From assembly GCF_007747215.1 (NCBI RefSeq), contig NZ_CP036273.1, forward strand, positions 1,720,322-1,784,321: 64,000 nucleotides of DNA, given 5' to 3'. The position numbers and the translations under genes were made by a program. The notes under the pieces are model-generated. The model had not been told where the DNA came from. It saw only the letters and a list, made by a program, of their open reading frames with translations, and ran no database searches. Below, in pieces: positions 51,501 through 57,865 of this stretch (its first letter is position 1; the number at the start of each line of letters is the position of its first letter). The DNA is from Urbifossiella limnaea (GTDB taxonomy: Bacteria; Planctomycetota; Planctomycetia; Gemmatales; Gemmataceae).

Positions 51501-53557
51501 TTCGGCAGCGGGTCCGGCGGCGGGACGCGGCCGTTGATCATGATCGGCCCGCCGCCCGGCCCGACCTTCGTGTTCGGCGGCGGGGCGGTGTTCTCCTTGT
51601 AGACGTGCCCCCAGAGGATGCGGCGGCTCATCAGGTCGATGCCGACGACGGCCCCGGAGTTGGTCGGGCACACCAGGATGCCGTCGCCGGCGGCCAGGAA
51701 CGCGCCCTGGGTGCGCCGCGCCGGCGACCCGGCGAGGGTGGCCCCGGCCCGGCCGAGCTTCACCTGCCACACCAGCGCCGGCACCGACGCCCGCCAGCCC
51801 GGCGGCTGCACCAGCGTCGTCGGGTCGAGGCACAGCAGCCGGATGTACCCGGCCTGTTCGATCGGGACGTACAGCCGGCCGTTCACGGCCAGCGGCGGGG
51901 CCAGGAACACGGCGTTCTGGCACAGGTGGAACGCGCTCGTGCTCTTGTCCGCCTCCTCCTCCGACAGCGGCGGTGGCGGGATCGTCTGGGGCAGGCCGGG
52001 TTGCGACTCGGTCCGGCCGAGCGTCCACACCTGGCTGCCGGTCTTGATGTTCACCGCCACCAGCAGCCCGCACTCGATGGCCAGCTTCATCCGGTTCGGC
52101 ATCTGCGCCGCGTTCGGGTCGATGCCGCCGAACGCCATGTTCGGGTTCTGCACGGCCGGCGGCGGCGGCAGGGCGATGTCGTCCACGAAGTACACGTTCT
52201 CGCCGTCGTGCGTCAGCGAGCCGACGAGCGGGTTCTCCGCCAGGTACGCGGCGGCGGCCTGGTTGCGGTACGCCGTCCACCACTGTTCCACCTTCGTCCG
52301 CATCTCCTTCGTCTGGAGCGGGTCCGGGTCGAACCGGTCGCCGGTCATCTGCGTGAGGCCGAACGTGGACGGCGACACCCAGAGGTCGCGGCCGGCGGTC
52401 ACCACCTGCCCGTGCGCCTGTTGGTCGCGCAGGGCGACGGCGCGGACGCCGTCGTACTGGCGGAGGAACAGCACGTCGGTGGTGGCGACGGGGAAGAAGC
52501 CGGGGAGCGGGAACGTGGTGTTGGTCCGGGTGGCGTCCTCCCGGGCGAACAGGTACTCGAGCTGCCGGGTGATCCACTCCTCGCCCGGCGCCTTCTTCGG
52601 GTCGAGCATGTCCACCGAGAACATCTTCAGCAGGAACGGCGGGCCGGCGTCCGACGCGGGGTTCCGCTGGGCGTTGCCGCGGTGGGTGGCGAACTGCCCG
52701 ACCGCCGCCGACAGCTCGACCGTGCCGACCGGCCGCTCCAGCTCCGCGCGGAGTTGCTCGGCGGTGAACGTCTTGCGGCCGATGGTCAGGCCGGTGGCGG
52801 CGGTCGCCTTTTGCAGCTTGTCGGCGGCCGCGGCGTACAGCGCCTGGTGCTCCTTCTCCGGCGACCGCTTGAACGCCGTGGCGGCCCGGAACAGGACGCG
52901 CGGGGTGAGGTAGTCGTCGCCGCTGGGCCGCGTCATGAGCCGGCCGAAGTGCCGGGCCGCGTCGGCGTAGTCGCCGCGCTCCAGCTGGATGGAGCCGAGC
53001 AGCACGGCCCCTTCGGCCCCGGCCTTCGTGTAGAAGTACTTGCTGGTGACGGCCTTGAGCCCCTCGACGTCGTAGCCGTTCTGCACGGCGTCGGTCAGGA
53101 CCTTTGCCGCCGTCTGGCCGTAGGACTGCTGGTAGAACTCGAGTCCTTCCTTGGGGAACTTGGCGAGAATCTGCTCGGCCTCGTGCTGGACGCCGCCCCA
53201 GCTCTTGTTGGCGAGTGCGCCGCGGGGGTCGTCCTCGTCGGGGTCGTAGAAGGAGTCGGGGCCGTCGAGGATGTTCTGGACGAGGGGGCAGACGGTGTTC
53301 CAGGGGATCTCTTTGAACCCGAGGTAGTCGCGGGCGGCCTTGAGGCGCGGGCCGGCGTCGCGGACGACGTTGAAGTTGAACGGCGAGGCGACGGCCCGGC
53401 GGGAGCGGGTGTCCTTCTCCTTCTCGTCCTTCTTGTCGGCGGCCTTTTTGGCGGCGGGCTGGGCCGCGGCGTGGCGGTCGCCGGAACTAGCGAGCCAGCC
53501 GACGGCTACGGCGAGGAGGGCGGCGGAGGCGAGGCGGAGGACCGAACCGCGGTGCAT
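48521..53557 (-). CDS. Giant exported PQQ-propeller/TPR protein
   Basis: A 1678-residue protein with a signal peptide (about residues 1-33). The N-terminal part (about 60-270) is helical and TPR-like (AVLLGSIQLERGDYADAARH). A PQQ-like beta-propeller follows with blades such as LVCPTNSGAVVGIDLMSRRI, VLVSGFDSDGVDCLDLRTGA and KVSSKTQARAPSD. A second TPR block lies at about 885-1120 (GLLARGDLLQDDGKLREAVT). A second propeller covers the C-terminal third (VLTRDGLECFDPADRNRKFW, VRGTGEVDLLDPHTGRPVGT). The fold is used for protein scaffolding, as in BamB, or for quinone enzymes; no quinone ligands can be confirmed, so a scaffold is more likely. It is the first gene of the minus-strand cluster. Confidence 0.82.
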   Translation of the reverse strand: MHRGSVLRLASAALLAVAVGWLASSGDRHAAAQPAAKKAADKKDEKEKDTRSRRAVASPFNFNVVRDAGPRLKAARDYLGFKEIPWNTVCPLVQNILDGPDSFYDPDEDDPRGALANKSWGGVQHEAEQILAKFPKEGLEFYQQSYGQTAAKVLTDAVQNGYDVEGLKAVTSKYFYTKAGAEGAVLLGSIQLERGDYADAARHFGRLMTRPSGDDYLTPRVLFRAATAFKRSPEKEHQALYAAAADKLQKATAATGLTIGRKTFTAEQLRAELERPVGTVELSAAVGQFATHRGNAQRNPASDAGPPFLLKMFSVDMLDPKKAPGEEWITRQLEYLFAREDATRTNTTFPLPGFFPVATTDVLFLRQYDGVRAVALRDQQAHGQVVTAGRDLWVSPSTFGLTQMTGDRFDPDPLQTKEMRTKVEQWWTAYRNQAAAAYLAENPLVGSLTHDGENVYFVDDIALPPPPAVQNPNMAFGGIDPNAAQMPNRMKLAIECGLLVAVNIKTGSQVWTLGRTESQPGLPQTIPPPPLSEEEADKSTSAFHLCQNAVFLAPPLAVNGRLYVPIEQAGYIRLLCLDPTTLVQPPGWRASVPALVWQVKLGRAGATLAGSPARRTQGAFLAAGDGILVCPTNSGAVVGIDLMSRRILWGHVYKENTAPPPNTKVGPGGGPIMINGRVPPPDPLPKERWRASAPVIAGGRVLVSGFDSDGVDCLDLRTGALQWRAARASSDLYVGGVLQDTLMIVGKNEVRGYKLAGAGTREADWTLALGTASPTGHGAAGKSAYFIPVRHDSGDAKPKADGRAAPVLEIWAVTADGKVSSKTQARAPSDTAVRFGIGNLVFQDGLVVAQSAAEVSVYPQLDTKRAEMDQKLKANPNDPEGLLARGDLLQDDGKLREAVTDYKAAEKNAPADPAAAEPLRRRIRERLYRAYTELLRQNFAASEGFLDEYAALCESFLEPNETPENAEEHDAKVLERRRLYLSLLAKGREGQGRLDEAFDNYMRLSKLGADLLQPDPDEPSVLRRADVAARGRIQAMIARAAPDARKGLEGRVAAEWDAVKGGTDLARLRDFVGVFGPYFPAGAEAELLLADRLTATNDDTAAREAQLHLHRVRTTSADPKLRARATAELAGLMVKAGLLDESVRLYLQLGTEFKDVPVVTGKTGADYLTDLLTDRRLLPYLEPARYPLPTRVRVEDKSGGGGGAGQNLPSSEVVPAGEFLPEFQKVRFALEMNPQTGAWQLTGYDRTSDAARYKFGDIAQFNVSQSGTQQNTGRVFHAGGRVLVAQVGPTVYGYDLSKKGNTAAWKVSLTGDLPQNNGYQAIARNADEIEMIFHQDGTKLTIRTTGVAVRPEYACVLTRDGLECFDPADRNRKFWTRRYVPERTHVFGDDQYVVLVEVGADRRPTGVRVLRAGDGATVPGAPDTAEALAAARSYKVFGRTALVHEADDDGKQVLRLLDLSTGKDVWKREYDDKAVAVKSHDPAFCGMVRGTGEVDLLDPHTGRPVGTFKIDADRVADHLGKCRGAQLFADATRFYLVLDRDRNAGGLAGRFVNYNNGLTLRTAAVDGPMYCFVRATGERAWYADGHFENQVLIVDRFADLPVLVAGQWALRPGGGPYEFRAVVVEKERGLLRYASTQPDQMQMTFTTLTVDQRNRSVEFFRPRNGQAMRVVVLPDVGK

Positions 53558-53688
53558 CGGCGCATCCCGTTCCTGAGACAGCCGGCGGCCGACGGCCGCC
53601 CGTAGAGATTGTGTCAGTTCCCCGGACTACCCACAAGGAGAAATCGTCCGGGGGTAACACGGGGGGACGAGCGACGGAGCCGGTTCTA

Positions 53689-53742
53689 ACGCCGCCGCTT
53701 GCGGCGTAGCGATGGGGAGCGCTACCCCGCAAGCGGCGGCGT
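53689..53742. repeat. Inverted repeat, 22-bp arms
   Basis: Arms 53689-53710 and 53721-53742 match over 22 bases with one mismatch around a 10-base loop. It lies in the divergent gap, 17 bases before the radical SAM start at 53759, so the mRNA leader or promoter of that gene contains a strong hairpin. Confidence 0.8.
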
Positions 53743-53758
53743 GTATCATGTCCAAACG

Positions 53759-54844
53759 ATGTCCGACACTTCCCGCTCGCGGTCCCGTGCCTCCGACGCC
53801 GGCCGCGGCTTCCGCCCGACGTACCTGTCGTTCGCCGGCACGTACCAGTGCAACCTGAGCTGCCCGCACTGTTGCGTGCCGATCGAGTGGACCGACCGCC
53901 TGCCGATCCCCGTCGGGCTTCGCTTCCTGGAAGAAGCGCACGCCGCGGACATCGGCGTGCTCGGCTTCACCGGCGGCGAGCCGTTCCTGTACCCCGAGTT
54001 CCTGGTCGCCCTGACCCGACGCGCCGCCGAACTCGGCTTCCGCTTCGACAAGCTGATGAGCAACGGCGTCTGGTTCCGCGACGAGCCGCACCTGGAATCG
54101 ACTCTCGCGGAGTTGCGAGACGCCGGCTTCACCGGCAAGCTGGGCCTGAGTGTGGACAAGTTCCACGGCCTCGACATCGACAAACTGGCGACGTACTGCC
54201 GGGTCGGCCGGCGGGTGTTCGGCCGCGACAACGTGCTGAGCCTGAGCTACGCCAGCCGCCACCCCGACCAGGGGTTGGAGCCCATCCGCCGCCTGGCCGC
54301 GGCCCTCGACGCCGTGGTGGAGTGGTCGGAGCTGCTGGGCCGCTACATGCTGGTGAGCGACGACCTGACGATGACGGCGTGCTGGAACCACCTGGCGACG
54401 GTGGAGCGGGCCGAGGGCTTACCGGGCAACCCGTGGGACGGCGAGTGGTTCGCGGAGGACTTTTGCGAGGGCCCGGGTCAGGCGCTGATCGTGAACCCGC
54501 GCGGCGAGGTGAAGCCGTGCTGCGGCTTCGCGTCCGACCTGGACCAGCTGACGATCGGCAACGTCCACACGCAGTCGGCGGAGGAGGTGATCCGCGCCGG
54601 CCGCGAGCACCCGTACGTGGGGAAGGTGTTCCGCGACGGCCTGACGGCGATCCGCGAGGAGATCCTGGCGCGCGACCCGGCCGCGCTGCCGGGCGCGACG
54701 AGCAATCACTGTTACTTCTGCTGGTACGTGCTGACGCGGGGGTTGGCGTCGGGCGTGAACGGCGGCGGCGGCAAGGTCGGCGACTGGACCGGCGACCGCC
54801 CGAACTTCACCGGCGACCTGATCCAACTTGGCGTACGGGCGTGA
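53759..54844 (+). CDS. Radical SAM protein with SPASM-like C-terminus
   Basis: A 361-residue radical S-adenosylmethionine enzyme. The 4Fe-4S site is CNLSCPHC (Cys31, Cys35, Cys38), followed by the GGEP motif in GFTGGEPFLYPEF. The C-terminal part has further cysteines in VKPCCGF and NHCYFCWY, resembling SPASM/twitch auxiliary-cluster domains that modify peptides or proteins. No candidate precursor peptide is seen nearby. The start is the ATG at 53759; the frame upstream runs into the inverted repeat and is not used. The stop shares bases with a possible GTG start of the lower-GC downstream gene (54841), but composition suggests that gene came separately. The substrate is unknown. Confidence 0.9.
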   Translation: MSDTSRSRSRASDAGRGFRPTYLSFAGTYQCNLSCPHCCVPIEWTDRLPIPVGLRFLEEAHAADIGVLGFTGGEPFLYPEFLVALTRRAAELGFRFDKLMSNGVWFRDEPHLESTLAELRDAGFTGKLGLSVDKFHGLDIDKLATYCRVGRRVFGRDNVLSLSYASRHPDQGLEPIRRLAAALDAVVEWSELLGRYMLVSDDLTMTACWNHLATVERAEGLPGNPWDGEWFAEDFCEGPGQALIVNPRGEVKPCCGFASDLDQLTIGNVHTQSAEEVIRAGREHPYVGKVFRDGLTAIREEILARDPAALPGATSNHCYFCWYVLTRGLASGVNGGGGKVGDWTGDRPNFTGDLIQLGVRA

Positions 54845-54930
54845 GAGATGGTGAGCCGAACCGATACCCCCATCTGGATTGTCATACCGCTGAACCAACG
54901 AAGAAACCGGAACCGCCTGAGGCCCAAGAG

Positions 54931-55758
54931 ATGAACCGGAAACGTGAACAGGCCGTGATGCTCGACCGACTCGGACAGTTCTTCGGACCGGTTCTGAAGG
55001 TCGCAGCAACCCCACAAGGATACGATGCCGAGGAGAAGCAAAGGATTGCGGCCCGGTTCTATGCTGAGCACAGGACTTTCAGCGGCGAAATTGAGCGGTT
55101 CTGTAAGGGGGAGCCCCACCACCACTACCTTGCCGAACTGAACAAGGTTCTGACGACGCTTTTCGGCTTGGTCAACCGGTCCTACGGGGAGAAGGGCGGC
55201 GATTTATTCGACCACGCTCCCGCAGCCCACGGAATCATGATGGAAGCCCTCTGCTCCATCCCGACGCCCATCGACTCGACCATCCACGATGCGGTAACGC
55301 CGTTCTCGACGTACTGTCTGGTGCGTGACCTATGTGCGACGGCGAACGGACAAGTCATGTGGATGGACCGCTACTTTGACCAGACACTCTTTGCCCGCTA
55401 TCTGGTTGAAGTGCCGAAGTCCGCCGTCGTCACGCTTATTACCTACCCAGAAAGCAAATGCCAAGGAAAGAAGCAAGAGCAGCGGTACGCAGACTTCATG
55501 GCCGTGTCGAAGCTCTACGCAGCGGAACGCGGGCCGACCGGCTACCGGCTGATGACCGACGGCGGGTTCCACGACCGGCTCTTACGGTGCAACGACAAGC
55601 TGTTCTCGTTAGGCGGGTCGATCAAGGACTTGGGCAACGACAGCACGTTCACGCTGGCGAAGCTGGACAGCACCTCGGACAACTTCAAGAAGTTCGATGA
55701 CGCCATTGCGGCAGCCGTTGAAGTCTTCGGCCCGAACCAGCCGGTCCACCCGGTTTAA
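54931..55758 (+). CDS. Phospholipase-D-like protein of foreign composition
   Basis: A 275-residue protein. The C-terminal half has a PLD-like signature: QVMWMDRYFDQTLFARYL (about 139-156), then the catalytic-type FHDRLLRCNDKLFSLGGS and IKDLGNDSTFTLAKLD (about 211-245), where HDR...D...GGSIKD is a variant of the HxKxxxxD motif. Bacterial proteins with this HDR/GSxKDLG pattern are often effectors or island genes. The N-terminal half is helical (EEKQRIAARFYAEHRTFSGE). GC content is about 60% in a line counted, below its neighbours. I use the ATG at 54931 with GAGG upstream; an in-frame GTG at 54841 overlapping the radical SAM stop is an alternative that would add 30 residues. Confidence 0.7.
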   Translation: MNRKREQAVMLDRLGQFFGPVLKVAATPQGYDAEEKQRIAARFYAEHRTFSGEIERFCKGEPHHHYLAELNKVLTTLFGLVNRSYGEKGGDLFDHAPAAHGIMMEALCSIPTPIDSTIHDAVTPFSTYCLVRDLCATANGQVMWMDRYFDQTLFARYLVEVPKSAVVTLITYPESKCQGKKQEQRYADFMAVSKLYAAERGPTGYRLMTDGGFHDRLLRCNDKLFSLGGSIKDLGNDSTFTLAKLDSTSDNFKKFDDAIAAAVEVFGPNQPVHPV

Positions 55759-56012
55759 TCTGCGGATTTCAGCCGCAGCAGTGTCTCCTGCACCAGCGTC
55801 TTCGAGTCGGTCAGCACGGCCAGGATGCCTGCCAGGTCGGGCGGCGGCGTGAGCCGCGAGCCCGGCCCGAGGCGGTAGTAGACGAGGTGCTGGTTCACCG
55901 CCGTGATCGCGTCCGTCAGCTGGTCCAGCACCAGCGACAGGTTCCCCGCGTCCGGGCCGTGCTGGAAGCGGTAGTCGTCCAGGCGGGCGGCGTCGGGTTC
56001 GCTCAGCGGCAT
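55755..56012 (-). CDS. Small helical hypothetical protein
   Basis: An 85-residue acidic, mostly helical protein (SLVLDQLTDAITAVNQHLVY, ILAVLTDSKTLVQETLLRLK) without signal or membrane segments. I do not recognise it. Codon use fits the host. It overlaps the convergent PLD-like gene by four bases at the stop and lies 45 bases upstream of the molybdopterin gene's end, so it is the neighbour on the same strand but upstream genes run from the cytochrome operon; it may be the last gene of that operon. A helical adaptor role is possible but unproven. Confidence 0.6.
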   Translation of the reverse strand: MPLSEPDAARLDDYRFQHGPDAGNLSLVLDQLTDAITAVNQHLVYYRLGPGSRLTPPPDLAGILAVLTDSKTLVQETLLRLKSAD

Positions 56013-56057
56013 CGGCCACGCTCCCTCGGTGAATCGTTCGGGCGGGGGCGGCCGCGC

Positions 56058-56828
56058 TCAGATGCCCGCGTACCACGCCCAGCCGTTCTGGATGTTCCCC
56101 TTCTCGCCGCCGTCGTCCAGTTCGCTCGTGACGACAATCTTCTCGACGTACTTCATACTCTTGTAGCCCAGCTGGGTCTCCACCCGCAGCCGCACCGGCG
56201 CCCCGTGGGGCACCGACAGGGCGCCGCCGTTCATGCCGTAGGCCAGAATGGTCTGCGGGTGGAGGGCGTCGAGCAGGTCGATGCTGTCCACGTAGTCGTC
56301 TTTGCAGTGGAAGGTGACGTAGCGGGCGTCCGGGAGGAGGCCCGCGTCCAGTTCCAGCACCCGGTTCAGTTGCACGCCGGTCCAGCCGCCGATCGCAGCC
56401 CAGCCCTCCTCGCACGTGTGCCGCGTGATCTGCGTCCGCGCGGGGAACCGCTTCAGGTCGGCCAGCGTGTACGTCCGGGGGCGGGCGACCAGCCCCTCGA
56501 CGGTCAATTTGTAGTCCGGGTGCCCGGCCGCGTGATCCCGGCGGTATTTCTCGCTCTGCACGGGGTGGTCGGGGTTGGTCTGGTAGCGGTCGTCGATAAA
56601 GATGACCGGGAACGAGGTGATGTCCCGGGGGCCGTACTCCCGCGCCAGCGCCTGCCCCGGTAGGAGGAGGCGGTGGGAGACGTAGGTGAGGTTGTCGCCC
56701 ATCCGCAAGAGGTTGCCGTACGTCGGCGGCAGGTCGCGGCTCGCCCAGCGGGGGAGGAACAGGCCGCCCGCGGCGGCCGCGCCGGCGAGGAGGACGTTGC
56801 GGCGGCTGAGGAGGCGCCCGCGGCTCAT
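56058..56828 (-). CDS. Exported molybdopterin-dependent oxidoreductase (sulfite oxidase fold)
   Basis: A 256-residue enzyme of the sulfite oxidase/MsrP fold. It has a twin-arginine leader (LLSRRNVLLAGAAAAGGLFL), so it is exported folded with its cofactor. The molybdenum-binding loop shows RHTCEEGWAAIGGWTGVQL, with Cys139 as the Mo ligand. Further family segments are LKRFPARTQITRH, YVTFHCKDDYVDSIDL, LAYGMNGGALSVPHGAPVRL and YKSMKYVEKI. Electrons would pass to the membrane cytochrome encoded by the overlapping upstream gene (ATGA, 56825-56828). Natural substrates of this group are sulfite or oxidised methionine; which applies is open. Confidence 0.9.
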   Translation of the reverse strand: MSRGRLLSRRNVLLAGAAAAGGLFLPRWASRDLPPTYGNLLRMGDNLTYVSHRLLLPGQALAREYGPRDITSFPVIFIDDRYQTNPDHPVQSEKYRRDHAAGHPDYKLTVEGLVARPRTYTLADLKRFPARTQITRHTCEEGWAAIGGWTGVQLNRVLELDAGLLPDARYVTFHCKDDYVDSIDLLDALHPQTILAYGMNGGALSVPHGAPVRLRVETQLGYKSMKYVEKIVVTSELDDGGEKGNIQNGWAWYAGI

Positions 56829-57589
56829 TTCGTTCCCCCGATCGTCATGGCCCGCACCTGCCGCCGGAACCCGGAGCGGACGACCATCACCGTGTGGACG
56901 ACGAGAAACAGGACCAGGACGACGGCGGCGAAGTAGTGGACCGTGCGGGCGGACTGGAAGCCGCCGAACACGCGGCCGAGGACCGGGTAGCCGGCGGTGA
57001 TCGCGGGGGACATCGCCAGCCCGGAGAGCACGACCACCGGCAGCGCCACGAACACGACCGCGCTGTAGGCGCACTTCTGCAGTAGGCCGTACCCGCTGCC
57101 GGCCGGCCGCGCCCACGGCCGCAGGTGGTCGGCCGCGTCCCGCCAGAGGCGGCCCGGGGTGAGTTCGCCGTCACCCGGCCAGAGGCGGCGGCGGAAGTGG
57201 CCGGTGTACACGCCCGCCACCAGGTAAGCGGTGCCGGGCACGACGAGGCCCCACGCCGCCAGGAAGTGGAGGCTTCGTGCCCAGCTGTTCTGGTTGAGGG
57301 TCAGGTAGGTGCGGGTGGCGCTCACCGGCCCGTCGCCGTCCGGGGCGAACGCCCCGTGCACCTCCCAGCCGCCGTGTCGGTAGTTCCGGCTGATGGGCAA
57401 CTCGAACAGCGCCGGCGTCAGGTCGTTCCCCGCGTCGCCCCAGTAGAGGCGGGGGTGGCACATCAGGATCACGTAGCCGCTGACGGTCAGCGACAGGAAG
57501 CTGACGGTCACGAGCCAGTGACAGACCCGGACCCACCCCGGGTGCCCGGTCGGTCGTGCCGGCTCGGGCTCAGTAGCGAGATCGGCCAT
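56825..57589 (-). CDS. Cytochrome b-type membrane subunit
   Basis: A 254-residue di-haem cytochrome b of the b561/thiosulfate-reductase type. Four or five membrane helices include VCHWLVTVSFLSLTVSGYVI (about 22-41), SLHFLAAWGLVVPGTAYLVA (106-125), YSAVVFVALPVVVLSGLAM (175-193) and TVHYFAAVVLVLFLVVHTVM (216-235). His24, His108, His218 and His232 are placed as haem ligands. It would link the quinone pool to the exported molybdopterin enzyme encoded next, whose start overlaps its stop. The ATG is at 57589; the N-terminus is cytoplasmic and Pro-rich. Confidence 0.9.
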   Translation of the reverse strand: MADLATEPEPARPTGHPGWVRVCHWLVTVSFLSLTVSGYVILMCHPRLYWGDAGNDLTPALFELPISRNYRHGGWEVHGAFAPDGDGPVSATRTYLTLNQNSWARSLHFLAAWGLVVPGTAYLVAGVYTGHFRRRLWPGDGELTPGRLWRDAADHLRPWARPAGSGYGLLQKCAYSAVVFVALPVVVLSGLAMSPAITAGYPVLGRVFGGFQSARTVHYFAAVVLVLFLVVHTVMVVRSGFRRQVRAMTIGGTK

Positions 57590-57664
57590 GAGTGTCGAGC
57601 GACTCCTCGCTGCCGGGCGGCCCGTCCCGCCGGCACCGCATCAGACCCGGCCCGGCGACCCAAG

Positions 57665-57850
57665 TCAAGCGCCTGGGCACACCCGCGGCGCTCTCCACGA
57701 CCACGGCTTCAGCCCCAGCATGCGGTCGAGGGAGTCGGCGGTCTGGTGGATCAGCGCCTCGAGCCAGTGCAGGTACGGGTGGAAGTGCTCGTCGGCGACC
57801 GAGACAACAAGTGGGCTGTACGCGTCCGACCCGACCCCTGACGCGCACAA
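57665..57850 (-). CDS. Possible small protein or gene remnant
   Basis: A 61-residue frame from a TTG start with host-like codon use, containing VVSVADEHFHPYLHWLEALI and HQTADSLDRMLGLKPW. No family is recognised and no Shine-Dalgarno is evident. It ends just before the cytochrome operon and starts 16 bases from the giant gene's stop (57866). It may be the tail of a degraded gene. Confidence 0.35.
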   Translation of the reverse strand: MCASGVGSDAYSPLVVSVADEHFHPYLHWLEALIHQTADSLDRMLGLKPWSWRAPRVCPGA

Positions 57851-57865
57851 CCCGGACAGGAATCG

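Noticed and set aside
48632-53605. 1657-codon plus-strand open frame opposite the PQQ-propeller gene
   Set aside because: Its translation is His/Arg/Val-rich without recognisable motifs, whereas the minus strand has a signal peptide and clear propeller and TPR segments.
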